NCBI RefSeq assembly: GCF_038246755.1
Contig: NZ_CP134706.1
Location: 1,922,001 to 1,986,000, forward strand
Reading direction: 5' to 3'
DNA: 64,000 nucleotides
From: Micromonospora sp. FIMYZ51
GTDB taxonomy: Bacteria > Actinomycetota > Actinomycetes > Mycobacteriales > Micromonosporaceae
The first letter of the stretch is position 1. The number at the start of each line of letters is the position of its first letter. The position numbers and the translations under genes are program-made. Shown here piece after piece: positions 16,231-23,766 of this stretch. Under the pieces are notes generated by a model. It made no database searches. It was not told where the DNA came from and saw only the letters and a list, made by a program, of their open reading frames with translations.

Positions 16231-16418
16231 CAGCTACGCCCCCGAGCGCGACGCCGGTACGTGGCCCGCATCCCGGCGAGGCGGGCACGGCGGACATCCC
16301 AGCGGGCACAGTCCGGGCAGCCACTACGGGCCTGCCGCACCCACGAGCGGGGCACACGATCCCAGCCCTCAAACTCGGTGCGCACAGCGGACGGGGCATG
16401 CTCGGCGAGGCAGGTCAC
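16227..16418 (-). CDS. Small Arg-rich hypothetical protein
   Basis: A 63-residue basic protein with one CPDC pair and an Arg-rich C-terminus (RRARLAGMRATYRRRARGR). GTG start; coupled by 4-base overlaps at both ends (GTGA) to its neighbours. The overlaps are the main evidence that it is a gene. Confidence 0.5.
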   Translation of the reverse strand: MTCLAEHAPSAVRTEFEGWDRVPRSWVRQARSGCPDCARWDVRRARLAGMRATYRRRARGRSW

Positions 16419-16747
16419 GACGAAACCCCGGCAGCCTCATCCAACCGGCCAGCAATCTTGGCCACACACTCGCCAACAACCCGCTCCGGGTCCAGGCCGA
16501 GGCCGGCAATCGCCACCAGCGCCGTCAACACCACATCCGCCAACTCGCCCGCCACATCCGAGGTGGTGTGGGTGACACCCTTACGCGGGTTTTGGCCGAC
16601 CGTGCCGATCCACGCGGCGGCGACCTCGCCGGCTTCTTCGGTGACCTTCAAGATTTGCAGGGTTTGCTGTTCGCGGCTGGTGCCGTTGGTGTGGGCGAGC
16701 CATCCGGCGACACGGCGGGCGAGCACGAACGGGTCACTGGTGGTCAT
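16415..16747 (-). CDS. MazG-like NTP pyrophosphohydrolase
   Basis: A 110-residue all-alpha protein of the MazG-like superfamily. The metal-binding pattern is visible as KVTEEAGEVAAAWIG (ExxE) and later GELADVVLTALVAIAGLGLD (ExxD). Such enzymes cleave nucleoside triphosphates to monophosphate and pyrophosphate and are often carried by phages and mobile elements. It is coupled to both neighbours. The preferred nucleotide is unknown. Confidence 0.8.
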   Translation of the reverse strand: MTTSDPFVLARRVAGWLAHTNGTSREQQTLQILKVTEEAGEVAAAWIGTVGQNPRKGVTHTTSDVAGELADVVLTALVAIAGLGLDPERVVGECVAKIAGRLDEAAGVSS

Positions 16748-16992
16748 GGCTGTACTCCCGGCCCGATTGGCTTGGCGTGGTGGTGCCGGTCGGCTTCCTC
16801 GATCGCCTCCGCCAACGTCGGCCGCTCACCCGGCGGCACAGCCGGCATGGACGGGTCGTGGCGGATCAGCAGAATCGACCAGCGTCGCCCCGATGCGAGG
16901 GTGCGAAATCGGGCGGCCCCGCCGTACAGGTTGGCGAGAACGCGGATGCGGTGGAGGGGAATCCAGCCCTCCAAGAAGCGGATACCCATCAC
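16744..16992 (-). CDS. Hypothetical small protein
   Basis: An 82-residue protein (MMGIRFLEGWIPLHRIRVLA, then RWSILLIRHDPSMP) with a predicted beta-rich first half and a helical middle. ATGA overlap with the MazG-like gene. I recognise no family. Confidence 0.5.
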   Translation of the reverse strand: MMGIRFLEGWIPLHRIRVLANLYGGAARFRTLASGRRWSILLIRHDPSMPAVPPGERPTLAEAIEEADRHHHAKPIGPGVQP

Positions 16993-17387
16993 GCGGCACC
17001 TCCGGCTAGGTCGAACAGGGCGTCCTGCCCGGTCACCTGACGTGCCGTCCGCCGTCCCGGTGCGGCAGGCGTCGGAACTTCGGCAGCGTGATACCGGACG
17101 TCGTTGCCGTCGTCGTCAACCTCGTAGTGGTACAGCACCCCCACGACCTGGTTGAAGTGCTTGACGTGCTCGATCTGATCGGGGGTGCACCAGTGGTCGG
17201 CCGTTGCCGGATTGCGGCTGGATGCGGCGAAGGTGGCGTCACCGTTGTTGCCGGGCAGTTCGGACAGCCGCACCAGGTCGCGGTCGCGGCGGGCCGCTGA
17301 CCCGTACGGGCCGATCAGATGCAGGTCGTGGTAGGTGTCCTCATCGCCGAAGAACGCAGCCACCTCGATGCAGTGGAAGTCGGTCAT
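16989..17387 (-). CDS. Hypothetical acidic protein
   Basis: A 132-residue protein with HCIEVAAFFGDEDTYHDLHL near the start and GVLYHYEVDDDGNDVRYHAAE later. It looks like a soluble beta-rich protein. It overlaps both neighbours by four bases. No known domain. Confidence 0.55.
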   Translation of the reverse strand: MTDFHCIEVAAFFGDEDTYHDLHLIGPYGSAARRDRDLVRLSELPGNNGDATFAASSRNPATADHWCTPDQIEHVKHFNQVVGVLYHYEVDDDGNDVRYHAAEVPTPAAPGRRTARQVTGQDALFDLAGGAA

Positions 17388-17626
17388 GCCGTCACCTCAG
17401 CGATCTGCACCACCATCTGCGTGTCGCGGCCTTCACCGGAGCACTGCTCGCACACGATCGCCGCCGGCACGTTCCGAAATCCGTCGGCGTGGATGGTGCA
17501 GATGTGGCGGGTGCGGGTGTGCCCGTGCTCGCAGCGGCCGGTAGAGGTGTGGGTGGCTTCCCTGCCGCACGGGTCGAGCATGATGCCCAGAAACTCGGTG
17601 ACGATCGTGCAGACGTCGGCGGTCAT
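17384..17626 (-). CDS. Small Cys-rich protein, possible zinc binder
   Basis: An 80-residue protein with six cysteines and several histidines (DPCGREATHTSTGRCEHGHT, RHICTIHADG, IVCEQCSGEG). The spacing suggests one or two zinc sites. The start at 17626 is fixed by overlap with the stop of the small membrane gene upstream (TGATG-type). Confidence 0.55.
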   Translation of the reverse strand: MTADVCTIVTEFLGIMLDPCGREATHTSTGRCEHGHTRTRHICTIHADGFRNVPAAIVCEQCSGEGRDTQMVVQIAEVTA

Positions 17627-17727
17627 CGACGCCTCCTCGGTCGGGCGGCGGAGTGGATGGCCCACACCACGGCGAGCACGCCGAAGAGGACCAGGCCAGA
17701 GATTGCGGCATCGGGCAGGTCAGGCAT
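17623..17727 (-). CDS. 34-residue single-span membrane peptide
   Basis: MPDLPDAAISGLVLFGVLAV continues to a basic tail ending ARPRRRR. It has one hydrophobic helix (residues 9-25), predicted with the Arg tail in the cytoplasm. AAAGGAG precedes the ATG with good spacing, and its TGA overlaps the next ATG. The strong ribosome binding site and coupling make it believable despite its size. Confidence 0.6.
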   Translation of the reverse strand: MPDLPDAAISGLVLFGVLAVVWAIHSAARPRRRR

Positions 17728-17959
17728 GAGGGCTCCTTTGGGTCGGGACGTGAGGAAGACGACGCGCCAACTCCGCCTCTACCCCCGTGAGGAGCAGAAG
17801 CGTGAGCTGGCCAGACTGTGACGGCGGTGCCGCGCCTTTCGGCCCGACCTCATGGAACGTGCCGGCGGCGATCCGCGACGCGACCACATCCAAACCCCGC
17901 CGCAGATTGGCGGCGACGGCGCTTAGCGTCTCGGTGGACGCGGCCTCGAAGCCGGTCAC
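17720..17959 (-). CDS. Hypothetical small protein
   Basis: A 79-residue mostly helical protein (TETLSAVAANLRRGLDVVAS, LTLLLLTGVEAELARRL). The GTG at 17959 is chosen because it overlaps the stop of the nucleotidyltransferase gene (GTGA). No family recognised. Confidence 0.5.
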   Translation of the reverse strand: MTGFEAASTETLSAVAANLRRGLDVVASRIAAGTFHEVGPKGAAPPSQSGQLTLLLLTGVEAELARRLPHVPTQRSPHA

Positions 17960-18639
17960 GCCGGATCCAGGTAGGCGCGGCGGACCCGCAACAGCCACGC
18001 CTCCACCGCCGCCCGGTCAGGTTCGTCCGGCAGCACCGACCGGACTGAATCGAACCGGGCTTCGGCCTCGGCCAGCGCGGGACGGGCCGCCTCGGGGTTG
18101 GCGGCCACCGCCTCGCCGAAGTCGTGATACCGCTGCGGGTCATCGACTCGGATCGGTAGCTCACCAGTCGCGTAGAGGGCGAACCCCTGATCCAGCAGGC
18201 GAAGCAGATGCCGACCATGTTTGGCTTGCCGTTTGCGCATCTTCGACTTGAACTGGCCGGTGTCGAGCAGCCTCTTGAGCTGGGACGTGGCGTAGCCGAA
18301 GTAGGCGTCGCGGGTACGTTTCGCGGACAGGAACGCCTTCCGGATGGCGATCATCTCGTCGCCGAGTGGTGTGCGCACCTCGTACAGGTCGGATGGTAGC
18401 CACAGAATCTCAGTCACTGTGGGGTTGCCGCCCAGCATGAGGGTCGCAGCCTTCGCCGCCTCATGGAACGTGGCGTCCGGGTCGTGGCGGACGATGGATG
18501 CGTCACGGCCGGTGGGCGGGTTGAGCCCGTGAAACGCTTCGGTGGGTGCGACGTAGACGCCGAGCACATCCCGATCGGAGTCGGGCCCGGCCAGCCCGTA
18601 CGCGGTCGACCCGACGACGCCGGAGAGAAGGATGTGCAT
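17956..18639 (-). CDS. RlaP/COG3541-type nucleotidyltransferase
   Basis: A 227-residue protein of the DNA polymerase beta superfamily. The N-terminal motif LSGVVGSTAYGLAGPDSDRD carries the GS signature and the paired aspartates (DSDRDVLGVYV) that bind metal and nucleotide. The C-terminal half is helical (SAKRTRDAYFGYATSQLKRL, KHGRHLLRLL), as in COG3541 proteins. The T4 relative RlaP is linked to RNA ligase and tRNA repair. It is translationally coupled (one-base overlap, TGATG) to a Pnkp-like phosphatase, which supports a role in RNA end processing. The substrate is unproven. Confidence 0.75.
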   Translation of the reverse strand: MHILLSGVVGSTAYGLAGPDSDRDVLGVYVAPTEAFHGLNPPTGRDASIVRHDPDATFHEAAKAATLMLGGNPTVTEILWLPSDLYEVRTPLGDEMIAIRKAFLSAKRTRDAYFGYATSQLKRLLDTGQFKSKMRKRQAKHGRHLLRLLDQGFALYATGELPIRVDDPQRYHDFGEAVAANPEAARPALAEAEARFDSVRSVLPDEPDRAAVEAWLLRVRRAYLDPA

Positions 18640-19067
18640 CAGAACGCCCCCTCCGCAACTTGGAGGCATGTCAGACCGAGTTCGCGTCGCCACATCTGCA
18701 CGACCTGGTCGCGGTCATCGATGACGAACGCCGTCGCGTAGCGGCCTTCGATGTGGGTGCGGTACAGCTCGGCCTTGATGATGGAGTCCTTTCGGTTGTC
18801 TTTGTGCCCGCGCATGTGCAGCTCGTGGAACGGCACGCCCTGGGCGTCGAGCCACATCACGGTCTGCTCGCGGCATACTTCGTCGCGTCCGGACAGCAGG
18901 ATGATGTGGTGTTGGCCGGCGGCGGCGATGGTCTGCACAAGTTCCATGACAGCCGGGTTGGGGTCGTCTTCGCCGACGCGGTGCCAGTGGTAGGGGCTGC
19001 GGTTGCCGGTGCGGAGTGCGAGGGTGCCGTCGATGTCTACGAGTACGGCGCGGGGAAGGGCGGTCAT
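18639..19067 (-). CDS. HAD phosphatase, polynucleotide kinase 3'-phosphatase type
   Basis: A 142-residue HAD-fold enzyme. Motif I is VDIDGTLAL (residues 10-18, nucleophile Asp), motif II is ILLSGRDEVCREQTVMWL, and the end carries AFVIDDRDQVVQMWRREL (motif IV DDR-D). The SGR-E-RxQT-xWL pattern is typical of the phosphatase domain of T4 polynucleotide kinase and of swiveling nucleic-acid 3'-phosphatases. No kinase domain is attached. It opens the pair with the RlaP-like gene, so a combined RNA 3'-end repair role is likely. Confidence 0.8.
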   Translation of the reverse strand: MTALPRAVLVDIDGTLALRTGNRSPYHWHRVGEDDPNPAVMELVQTIAAAGQHHIILLSGRDEVCREQTVMWLDAQGVPFHELHMRGHKDNRKDSIIKAELYRTHIEGRYATAFVIDDRDQVVQMWRRELGLTCLQVAEGAF

Positions 19068-19104
19068 TGTCGGCTCCTGATGCTGTCTTCGGGGTCTGGT
19101 CGGC

Positions 19105-19145
19105 TACCGCTCGCCCCGGACACGGGTTCCGGGGCGGCGGTACGC
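19105..19145. terminator. Hairpin within the minus-strand gene train
   Basis: CGCCCCGGA (19112-19120) pairs with 19128-19136, extended outward by TACCG/CGGTA. It lies in the 81-base gap between the genes ending at 19149 and starting at 19067, so it may attenuate transcription into the RNA-repair pair. Confidence 0.6.
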
Positions 19146-19148
19146 CGG

Positions 19149-19364
19149 TCAGGCGTTGGCGGGCCGCAGGTGCGCGGGCCACGTCCCGTAGTGGTCGAAC
19201 AGGGCCGGGTCGACGGGCGCGTCCAGCAGCTCGTTGGCCCGGTCGACGGTCAGGCCGTTCGCGGTCAGGCGGGCGAGCGCTTCGGTGCGGGTGCGGCGGC
19301 CGGAGGCGTGATGCGCGATGGTGGACTCGTTGCACTCGCCGATCAGGTCAGACAACAGGGGCAT
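19149..19364 (-). CDS. Hypothetical small protein
   Basis: A 71-residue protein: SDLIGECNESTIAHHASGRR then TEALARLTANGLTVDRANEL, which reads as a short helical, possibly antitoxin-like or HTH protein. GGAGAA lies upstream of the ATG. Function unknown. Confidence 0.55.
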   Translation of the reverse strand: MPLLSDLIGECNESTIAHHASGRRTRTEALARLTANGLTVDRANELLDAPVDPALFDHYGTWPAHLRPANA

Positions 19365-19380
19365 GCGGGTTCTCCTTCGG

Positions 19381-19566
19381 TCAGTTGTTCGGCTTGCTGG
19401 TCTGCTGCGATGTCGGGCACTCCCGGTCGTGCTGGGCGTCGGCCATCGCCGTCAGCGTGTCAATCAGCGCGGCGTTCGACAGCGCCGACTGGCTGTCCTT
19501 GAGCGCGGTCGGAATGTCGTACCGGCAGGCGTTGAAGCAGTCGTATTCGACAGTCACCGTCGTCAC
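19381..19566 (-). CDS. Hypothetical small protein
   Basis: A 61-residue protein starting TVTVEYDCFNACRYDIPTAL, then helical (SNAALIDTLTAMADAQH) with a third Cys near the end. Overlaps the following gene by four bases. No family recognised. Confidence 0.5.
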   Translation of the reverse strand: MTTVTVEYDCFNACRYDIPTALKDSQSALSNAALIDTLTAMADAQHDRECPTSQQTSKPNN

Positions 19567-19859
19567 GCGGGAGTCCTTTCGGTCACGGCGAGGGATGCGG
19601 TGAGCGTGTCACTGGCAGGGTCGTAACCCCACCCGCTGGCACGCCGATACCCGGCGGCAGCCAGCACACGGTCAGCGGCCACACGGGCGCAACCAGCCGG
19701 GTCGTCGTACCAGTCGCCGTCGTCCACACGCCCGGCGAGGGGGATGTGTTGGCGGGCGGTGGGGTGACACAGGGTCAGGCTGATGTGGTGGTCGCCGACG
19801 AACAGGCAGGCGTGCGAGGCCACAGGTCGGCCCTCCGCAAGGGGTGACGCAGACGGCAT
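19563..19859 (-). CDS. Hypothetical protein
   Basis: A 98-residue protein with a beta-rich first half (SHACLFVGDHHISLTLCHPT) and DWYDDPAGCARVAADRVLAA, GYDPASDTLTASLAV in the second. It is probably a small domain protein of the element pan-genome. No identification. Confidence 0.5.
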   Translation of the reverse strand: MPSASPLAEGRPVASHACLFVGDHHISLTLCHPTARQHIPLAGRVDDGDWYDDPAGCARVAADRVLAAAGYRRASGWGYDPASDTLTASLAVTERTPA

Positions 19860-19862
19860 GGG

Positions 19863-20060
19863 TTAGTCCTCCAAGTCGCGGGGGTGCAAGCCGCAGCCGG
19901 TGAGCAGCTGCACTTGCTGGCAGCCTGTGGGCGGTCCGGGCCGGCGGCACGTGTAGCGGGTGCAGCCGCAGCCGAGCCGGTCTGCGCGCTCCACGGCCAG
20001 TTGGGTGGTGACCCGCTCGCCGATCGTGTTGTCGAGGGTGGCCGCGACGGTGACGACCAC
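19863..20060 (-). CDS. Small Cys-rich protein
   Basis: A 65-residue protein; GTG start just after the stop of the upstream gene. It contains GCGCTRYTCRRPGPPTGCQQ and a final GCGLHPRDLED, five cysteines in total, consistent with a zinc-stabilised fold. No family recognised. Confidence 0.5.
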   Translation of the reverse strand: MVVTVAATLDNTIGERVTTQLAVERADRLGCGCTRYTCRRPGPPTGCQQVQLLTGCGLHPRDLED

Positions 20061-20062
20061 GG

Positions 20063-20356
20063 TCAGACCTCCCGGTTGTGGTTGGTCGGCTGTTGGCGGC
20101 GCTCGGCCTCGTCTCGCGTTGTGATGGTGAGGCTTCCCGTCCGACTGCCCACGCCGTACAGACCGGCGCGGATCCGCCAGGTGGGTGCACCGGCTACGTG
20201 CGCGGCCCACGAGCGGGCACCCCGGCAGGTGTGGTCGGTGAACAGGATTCGACCGGTCGCGGTTTCGAGCACAAACCAGTGATGCCCTGCGGCTTCCGCC
20301 TGCGCGAACACGTCGTCACGCGCCCCGACCGAGCTTCCCTGTGTCATGACACTCAC
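20063..20356 (-). CDS. Hypothetical protein under divergent operator control
   Basis: A 97-residue protein with HHWFVLETATGRILFTDHTC and RAGLYGVGSRTGSLTITTRD. The start is GTG 20356 or ATG 20347; both lie inside or next to the first GTGTCATGACAC palindrome. It is divergent from the RHH regulator, and the overlap of its start with the operator implies repression by that regulator. Confidence 0.55.
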   Translation of the reverse strand: MSVMTQGSSVGARDDVFAQAEAAGHHWFVLETATGRILFTDHTCRGARSWAAHVAGAPTWRIRAGLYGVGSRTGSLTITTRDEAERRQQPTNHNREV

Positions 20357-20435
20357 GGTAGCATGGTGTCATGACACCTTCAACGAGCGCGACGCGAAAA
20401 CGTCATGACACTTCTCTCGACCAGCGTCATGACAC
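20341..20435. promoter_or_regulatory. Array of four TGTCATGACA palindromes
   Basis: GTGTCATGACAC occurs at 20341-20352 and 20366-20377, and CGTCATGACAC at 20401-20411 and 20425-20435. Centres are spaced 25, 34 and 24 bases. The array sits between or over the starts of the divergent gene pair that includes an RHH regulator. RHH dimers bind short palindromes cooperatively, so autoregulation is the simplest reading. Confidence 0.75.
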
Positions 20436-20679
20436 CTCGGCAGCCGATACCGTGTCCGACGTGACCAGCAAGAGCGGCAGAGGCACAGCCCGGCAGACCA
20501 TCCGCATGGATGAGGAACTGTGGGAGAAACTGGATGCCGCAGCGAAGGCAGTCGGAACCGACCGTTCCTCCTACCTGCGAGACTTCGCCCGATGGGCAGT
20601 CCACGAGAAGGGCGCGAAGATGCCTCGACGTGCGCCACTTCCACACGTCGACAAGACCGACGACGGGTTGACTGGCTGA
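20371..20679 (+). CDS. Ribbon-helix-helix DNA-binding regulator
   Basis: At most 102 residues. The core RQTIRMDEELWEKLDAAAKA then VGTDRSSYLRDFARWAVHEK is a standard MetJ/Arc-type ribbon (RQTIRM) plus two helices. The start is uncertain: ATG 20371 would encode an N-terminal tail made from operator sequence (HDTS twice), while GTG 20461 (VTSKSGRG) gives a 72-residue protein with the palindromes properly upstream. I favour the shorter form. It is the only plus-strand gene within the 15-30 kb minus-strand train. Confidence 0.75.
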   Translation: MTPSTSATRKRHDTSLDQRHDTSAADTVSDVTSKSGRGTARQTIRMDEELWEKLDAAAKAVGTDRSSYLRDFARWAVHEKGAKMPRRAPLPHVDKTDDGLTG

Positions 20680-20697
20680 CAGTCGCCCGGACAGCGA

Positions 20698-20730
20698 GAC
20701 GCCCCGCGCCATCCTCGGCTGCGGGGCGTC
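20698..20730. terminator. Terminator hairpin
   Basis: GACGCCCCGC (20698-20707) pairs perfectly with 20721-20730. It lies just after the RHH gene and directly before the end of the DUF433 gene on the opposite strand, so it separates convergent transcripts. Confidence 0.8.
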
Positions 20731-20731
20731 C

Positions 20732-21076
20732 CTACATCTCGGCGGCGTCTCGGCCGGGCGGGTCCGGCAGCGCATCCACGTCGAGCGGTTTCACCCAGCC
20801 ACCCAACGCCGGCTGCACCTGTTCGGCCCACGCCCGCCACTGCTTGCGGTAGACGCCCTGCGAGCCTTCCCACCAGCAGCACAGCAGCACCTCATGCCGG
20901 GTCATGTCGTACTCGTCGCAGACCACAGCAACCGAATCGCCGCCGTACACCATGCCGGCTACGGCGTCGGTGGGGATACCACGCAGATGCGGATGCCCGA
21001 ACCGGACGGCCGGGTCGATGGTGAGCACCAGCCGTCCGGCAATCGCGGCTTCCGCCACTACTCGTTCCACGGCCAC
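20732..21076 (-). CDS. DUF433 domain protein
   Basis: A 114-residue protein with the DUF433 signature: RLVLTIDPAVRFGHPHLRGI then PTDAVAGMVYGGDSVAVVCDEYDMTRHEVLLCCWW, a small homeodomain-like HTH found in antitoxin-like proteins. Its start overlaps the end of the Ro60 gene by 19 bases, so it is co-translated with Ro60. Whether it is an antitoxin, a regulator or a DNA-binding accessory is open; no neighbouring toxin of a known type is visible. Confidence 0.75.
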   Translation of the reverse strand: MAVERVVAEAAIAGRLVLTIDPAVRFGHPHLRGIPTDAVAGMVYGGDSVAVVCDEYDMTRHEVLLCCWWEGSQGVYRKQWRAWAEQVQPALGGWVKPLDVDALPDPPGRDAAEM

Positions 21077-23766
21077 TTCGCCGACTGTCCTGCCTCGATC
21101 AGCGGCACCATCCGGAACGCAGCGTCAGTCAGCCCGCCGAAAGTGTGGCGGTGACGCGACCCCGACGTGCCGTGCCCGTGCCGGTAGCCGAGCAGATTCC
21201 ACGTGTACAGCGGTACCGTCGCCGGAATCGCCGAGCCGGGATCGCCGTAGCCCGACCATGCCTGCTCGTCGGTGACGATCAGCACCCGATCGTGGCCGGC
21301 GTAGTGGCGCTGCACTGCCGCCAGCGTCTGCGTGCCGCCCAGGTTGGTGAACCTGTCGACGGTGCGCAGCAGCGAATCGCCGGGCTTCACGTCGATCACG
21401 TTCGACCCGTTGCCGAACTCGACCAGATCCACCCGGCCGACGTTGCGCAGCGCCACCGACGACCCGAACACGGCTGCCGCGTCGGCTGAGGTCAGCTCCG
21501 ACTTCTCCGACATGCGACCGAACATCGACCCGGACCGGTCCACCAGCACCAGCGTCCGCCCAGACAGTTCGGGCACGTTCGACAGCGACGCGGTGAGCGC
21601 CTTGTCGAGCGCATACCCCCACCGCAGCGACGGCGCGTTGCGGTAGGCGGCGAGGAACCGGAACGGAAACTGCCGCGACTTGGCCACCTGTTGCGGGTCG
21701 GCGAGGCGGGCGGCAACCTGGGCGGCAACCTCATCGGATACGCCGGCCTGGTCGAAGTTGCGGAGGTTGCGGAGGCAGTTGCCTGTGACGATCCCGTTGG
21801 CGATGAACAAGTTCGATGGCTCGACGGTCACGCAGTAGGTGGCCCGCTCGCCCCCATCCTCGATCGCTGCGATTCGGTCCAGCGCCACAGCCTCGTCGTA
21901 GCCGTGCATCTCGCTTTGGGCAGGAGAAACGTGAGCAAGGCGTTCGGCAGCCCGAATCAGGGCCGTGGACTTGTATCCGATCCGAAGGTCGAGCAGTCCG
22001 GCGAGCCGCACTACGGCGGTCGCCCGGCTCACTTCCACCACGAACAGCGGAAAGTTGCCGATGCCCCTCGCCGGGCGTTCCCGCACAACGTTTGTCACGC
22101 CCAGCCGCAGCAGCGTGTCGGACACCTGGTCGGCGAGCCGCCGAGACACCGTTGCGTACTCCACCGAGGCATGGAACGTGCCCTTGGCGTTGTGTCGCTC
22201 GCGCACGCACCCGTCTGTGTCGATGAGACCGGAGAGTGCCCCGATCCAGAACTCACGACTAAACGGCCGCTGCGGCAATGCCTTGACCTCGACGCGCTTG
22301 CCCCACACCTCGTAGCGGCGCAACACGTCGGTAAGCGGATTGCGTTGCCACTGCTTGAACGGGAACCGCATCCGAACGATCTTTCCGCGCTGATCCTCGC
22401 GTATCCCACAGTTGTGCTTGGTCGCGTACTCGCGCATGAACGCCACTGCACCGTCGTCCGGGTCGCCGTGGAACTCTGGCGAGAGCGCCGTCATTCCGCC
22501 GTCGCCGAGCATCGCGCCGACGAAGTAGCCGTCCCATGCGTCACCCTCGTCGCCGAAATAGTCGGCAGTCAGCGGTGCCGGAATCCGGTCACCGACCCTC
22601 AGGTCGGCCGTCGTGGTCCACTCCCACGCTTGGCGTCCACTCTTCCGCTGTCGCACCCAGCGGTGGTCGTACGTCGCCTCAATAACCCGCCCAGAGACGA
22701 ACCGAATCGTTGCCACCGGTCGAACGCCCATGTCGAGCCAGGCCGAGGGGGCAGCGGGCACCAAAGCGCCAACGGACATGTCCCGAGGTCCCTGCCCAGG
22801 GCCGTACTTCACAGGGCGGGTGTCCCACGACTTGTCATACGACAGGACCGGAAGGCGCCGCGCCACAACCTCCTCGATGGGGGCGGTCGTGCCATCCGGC
22901 AACCACACCGGTGTGCCTTCCGCCAGGCAAGCCATGTAGCCCATCGAGGGGATGAGGGCTTCCCACAGTCGCGCCTTGTCGACCTTCGACCCGGCCAGCG
23001 ACAGCGCGTCCTCCCACGTCATGCCCGCCAGGTTGAGACGGTCAGCGTTGAGCAGCACTACCGGGTCGTCGGCGGCAGTCGCACGCACCAAATCGTTGTG
23101 ACAGATCGTCGCCAGCGACTCGGGAATGTCGTCGTCGCGGCCATGCCGCCGATCGAGCGCGAACTTGAACAGGTCACCCCGCCACGGTGCGTCGGCGACC
23201 GGATGAACGAGGTCGATCACATCACCGAACCGAAAACCCTTGCTGGCGGTGTCGTACTTGAGCAGGCTCCGCTCCGTGTACAGGCGCAGCACCGCATCGG
23301 CGATACCACGCTTCACCGGCTTCGGAATCGCGCGCCCGTAGCGGCCCGTCCAGTAGGCGAGCGCTTCGCCCGGCTCGTCGGCGCGCTGAAGCACTTCGGC
23401 GACGATGGCGCGGGATCCGGGGATTCCGGCGGCAACCATGGCCTTAGCGGCTTCCAACGCGCCTACGAGGGACGCGGAGCGCATGTTGCCGTCGGCGCGC
23501 AGCCAGCGCAGGAACGCGCCGGTCCACTGCGGGTCGGTGACGGCGAGGTGGCGGACGAGCTGTTCGTACCGGTCGTCGCGGGTGCTCGCCGACTCGTAGA
23601 AGGTCTTCTCGCCGACCATATTGGCGACAGCGAGCAGGAACAGTTCCGAGCGAGCATCGCGGGCGAATCCGGGGGCGCCTTCGTGGGTGAGGCCGGTCGG
23701 GGTGTTCTCGCCGACGATCGGGGATGTGCCCGACGGGCGGGCGGTGGCGGTGTTGAACTTGGCCAT
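21058..23766 (-). CDS. rsr: Ro60 (TROVE/vWA) RNA-binding protein, intein-containing precursor
   Basis: A 902-residue precursor: 279 residues of N-extein, a 384-residue intein and 239 residues of C-extein, giving a 518-residue spliced protein, the usual Ro60 size. The TROVE HEAT-like ring includes FLRWLRADGNMRSASLVGAL and GRYGRAIPKPVKRGIADAVL. The C-terminal vWA domain has the metal-site motif LVLVDRSGSM (Asp359 of the spliced form) and ends in TDEQAWSGYGDPGS. Bacterial Ro60 (Rsr) binds Y/YrlA RNAs and helps exonucleases handle structured RNA. AAGGAG nine bases before ATG 23766 supports this start. The YrlA-like RNA lies directly upstream. The intein interrupts the conserved LRNLRNF segment. 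Confidence 0.92.
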   Translation of the reverse strand: MAKFNTATARPSGTSPIVGENTPTGLTHEGAPGFARDARSELFLLAVANMVGEKTFYESASTRDDRYEQLVRHLAVTDPQWTGAFLRWLRADGNMRSASLVGALEAAKAMVAAGIPGSRAIVAEVLQRADEPGEALAYWTGRYGRAIPKPVKRGIADAVLRLYTERSLLKYDTASKGFRFGDVIDLVHPVADAPWRGDLFKFALDRRHGRDDDIPESLATICHNDLVRATAADDPVVLLNADRLNLAGMTWEDALSLAGSKVDKARLWEALIPSMGYMACLAEGTPVWLPDGTTAPIEEVVARRLPVLSYDKSWDTRPVKYGPGQGPRDMSVGALVPAAPSAWLDMGVRPVATIRFVSGRVIEATYDHRWVRQRKSGRQAWEWTTTADLRVGDRIPAPLTADYFGDEGDAWDGYFVGAMLGDGGMTALSPEFHGDPDDGAVAFMREYATKHNCGIREDQRGKIVRMRFPFKQWQRNPLTDVLRRYEVWGKRVEVKALPQRPFSREFWIGALSGLIDTDGCVRERHNAKGTFHASVEYATVSRRLADQVSDTLLRLGVTNVVRERPARGIGNFPLFVVEVSRATAVVRLAGLLDLRIGYKSTALIRAAERLAHVSPAQSEMHGYDEAVALDRIAAIEDGGERATYCVTVEPSNLFIANGIVTGNCLRNLRNFDQAGVSDEVAAQVAARLADPQQVAKSRQFPFRFLAAYRNAPSLRWGYALDKALTASLSNVPELSGRTLVLVDRSGSMFGRMSEKSELTSADAAAVFGSSVALRNVGRVDLVEFGNGSNVIDVKPGDSLLRTVDRFTNLGGTQTLAAVQRHYAGHDRVLIVTDEQAWSGYGDPGSAIPATVPLYTWNLLGYRHGHGTSGSRHRHTFGGLTDAAFRMVPLIEAGQSAKWPWNE
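21778..22929 (-). other. Intein with LAGLIDADG homing endonuclease inside Ro60
   Basis: This in-frame 384-codon insert starts with Cys1 (CLAEGTPVWLPDG, block A) and ends NLFIANGIVTGN before Cys+1 of the extein. Block B is visible as ATYDHRW (residues 85-91). Two dodecapeptide motifs of a LAGLIDADG endonuclease, FVGAMLGDGG (136-145) and IGALSGLIDTDG (229-240), are both intact. The usual penultimate His is Gly, a variation known from other inteins. All splice-critical nucleophiles (Cys1, Asn384, Cys+1) are present, so splicing is expected. Confidence 0.93.

Noticed and set aside
20732..23766. DUF433-Ro60 as a toxin-antitoxin pair
   Set aside because: DUF433 resembles antitoxin-type HTH proteins and the genes overlap, but Ro60 has an established RNA-chaperone-like family role and no toxin signature.
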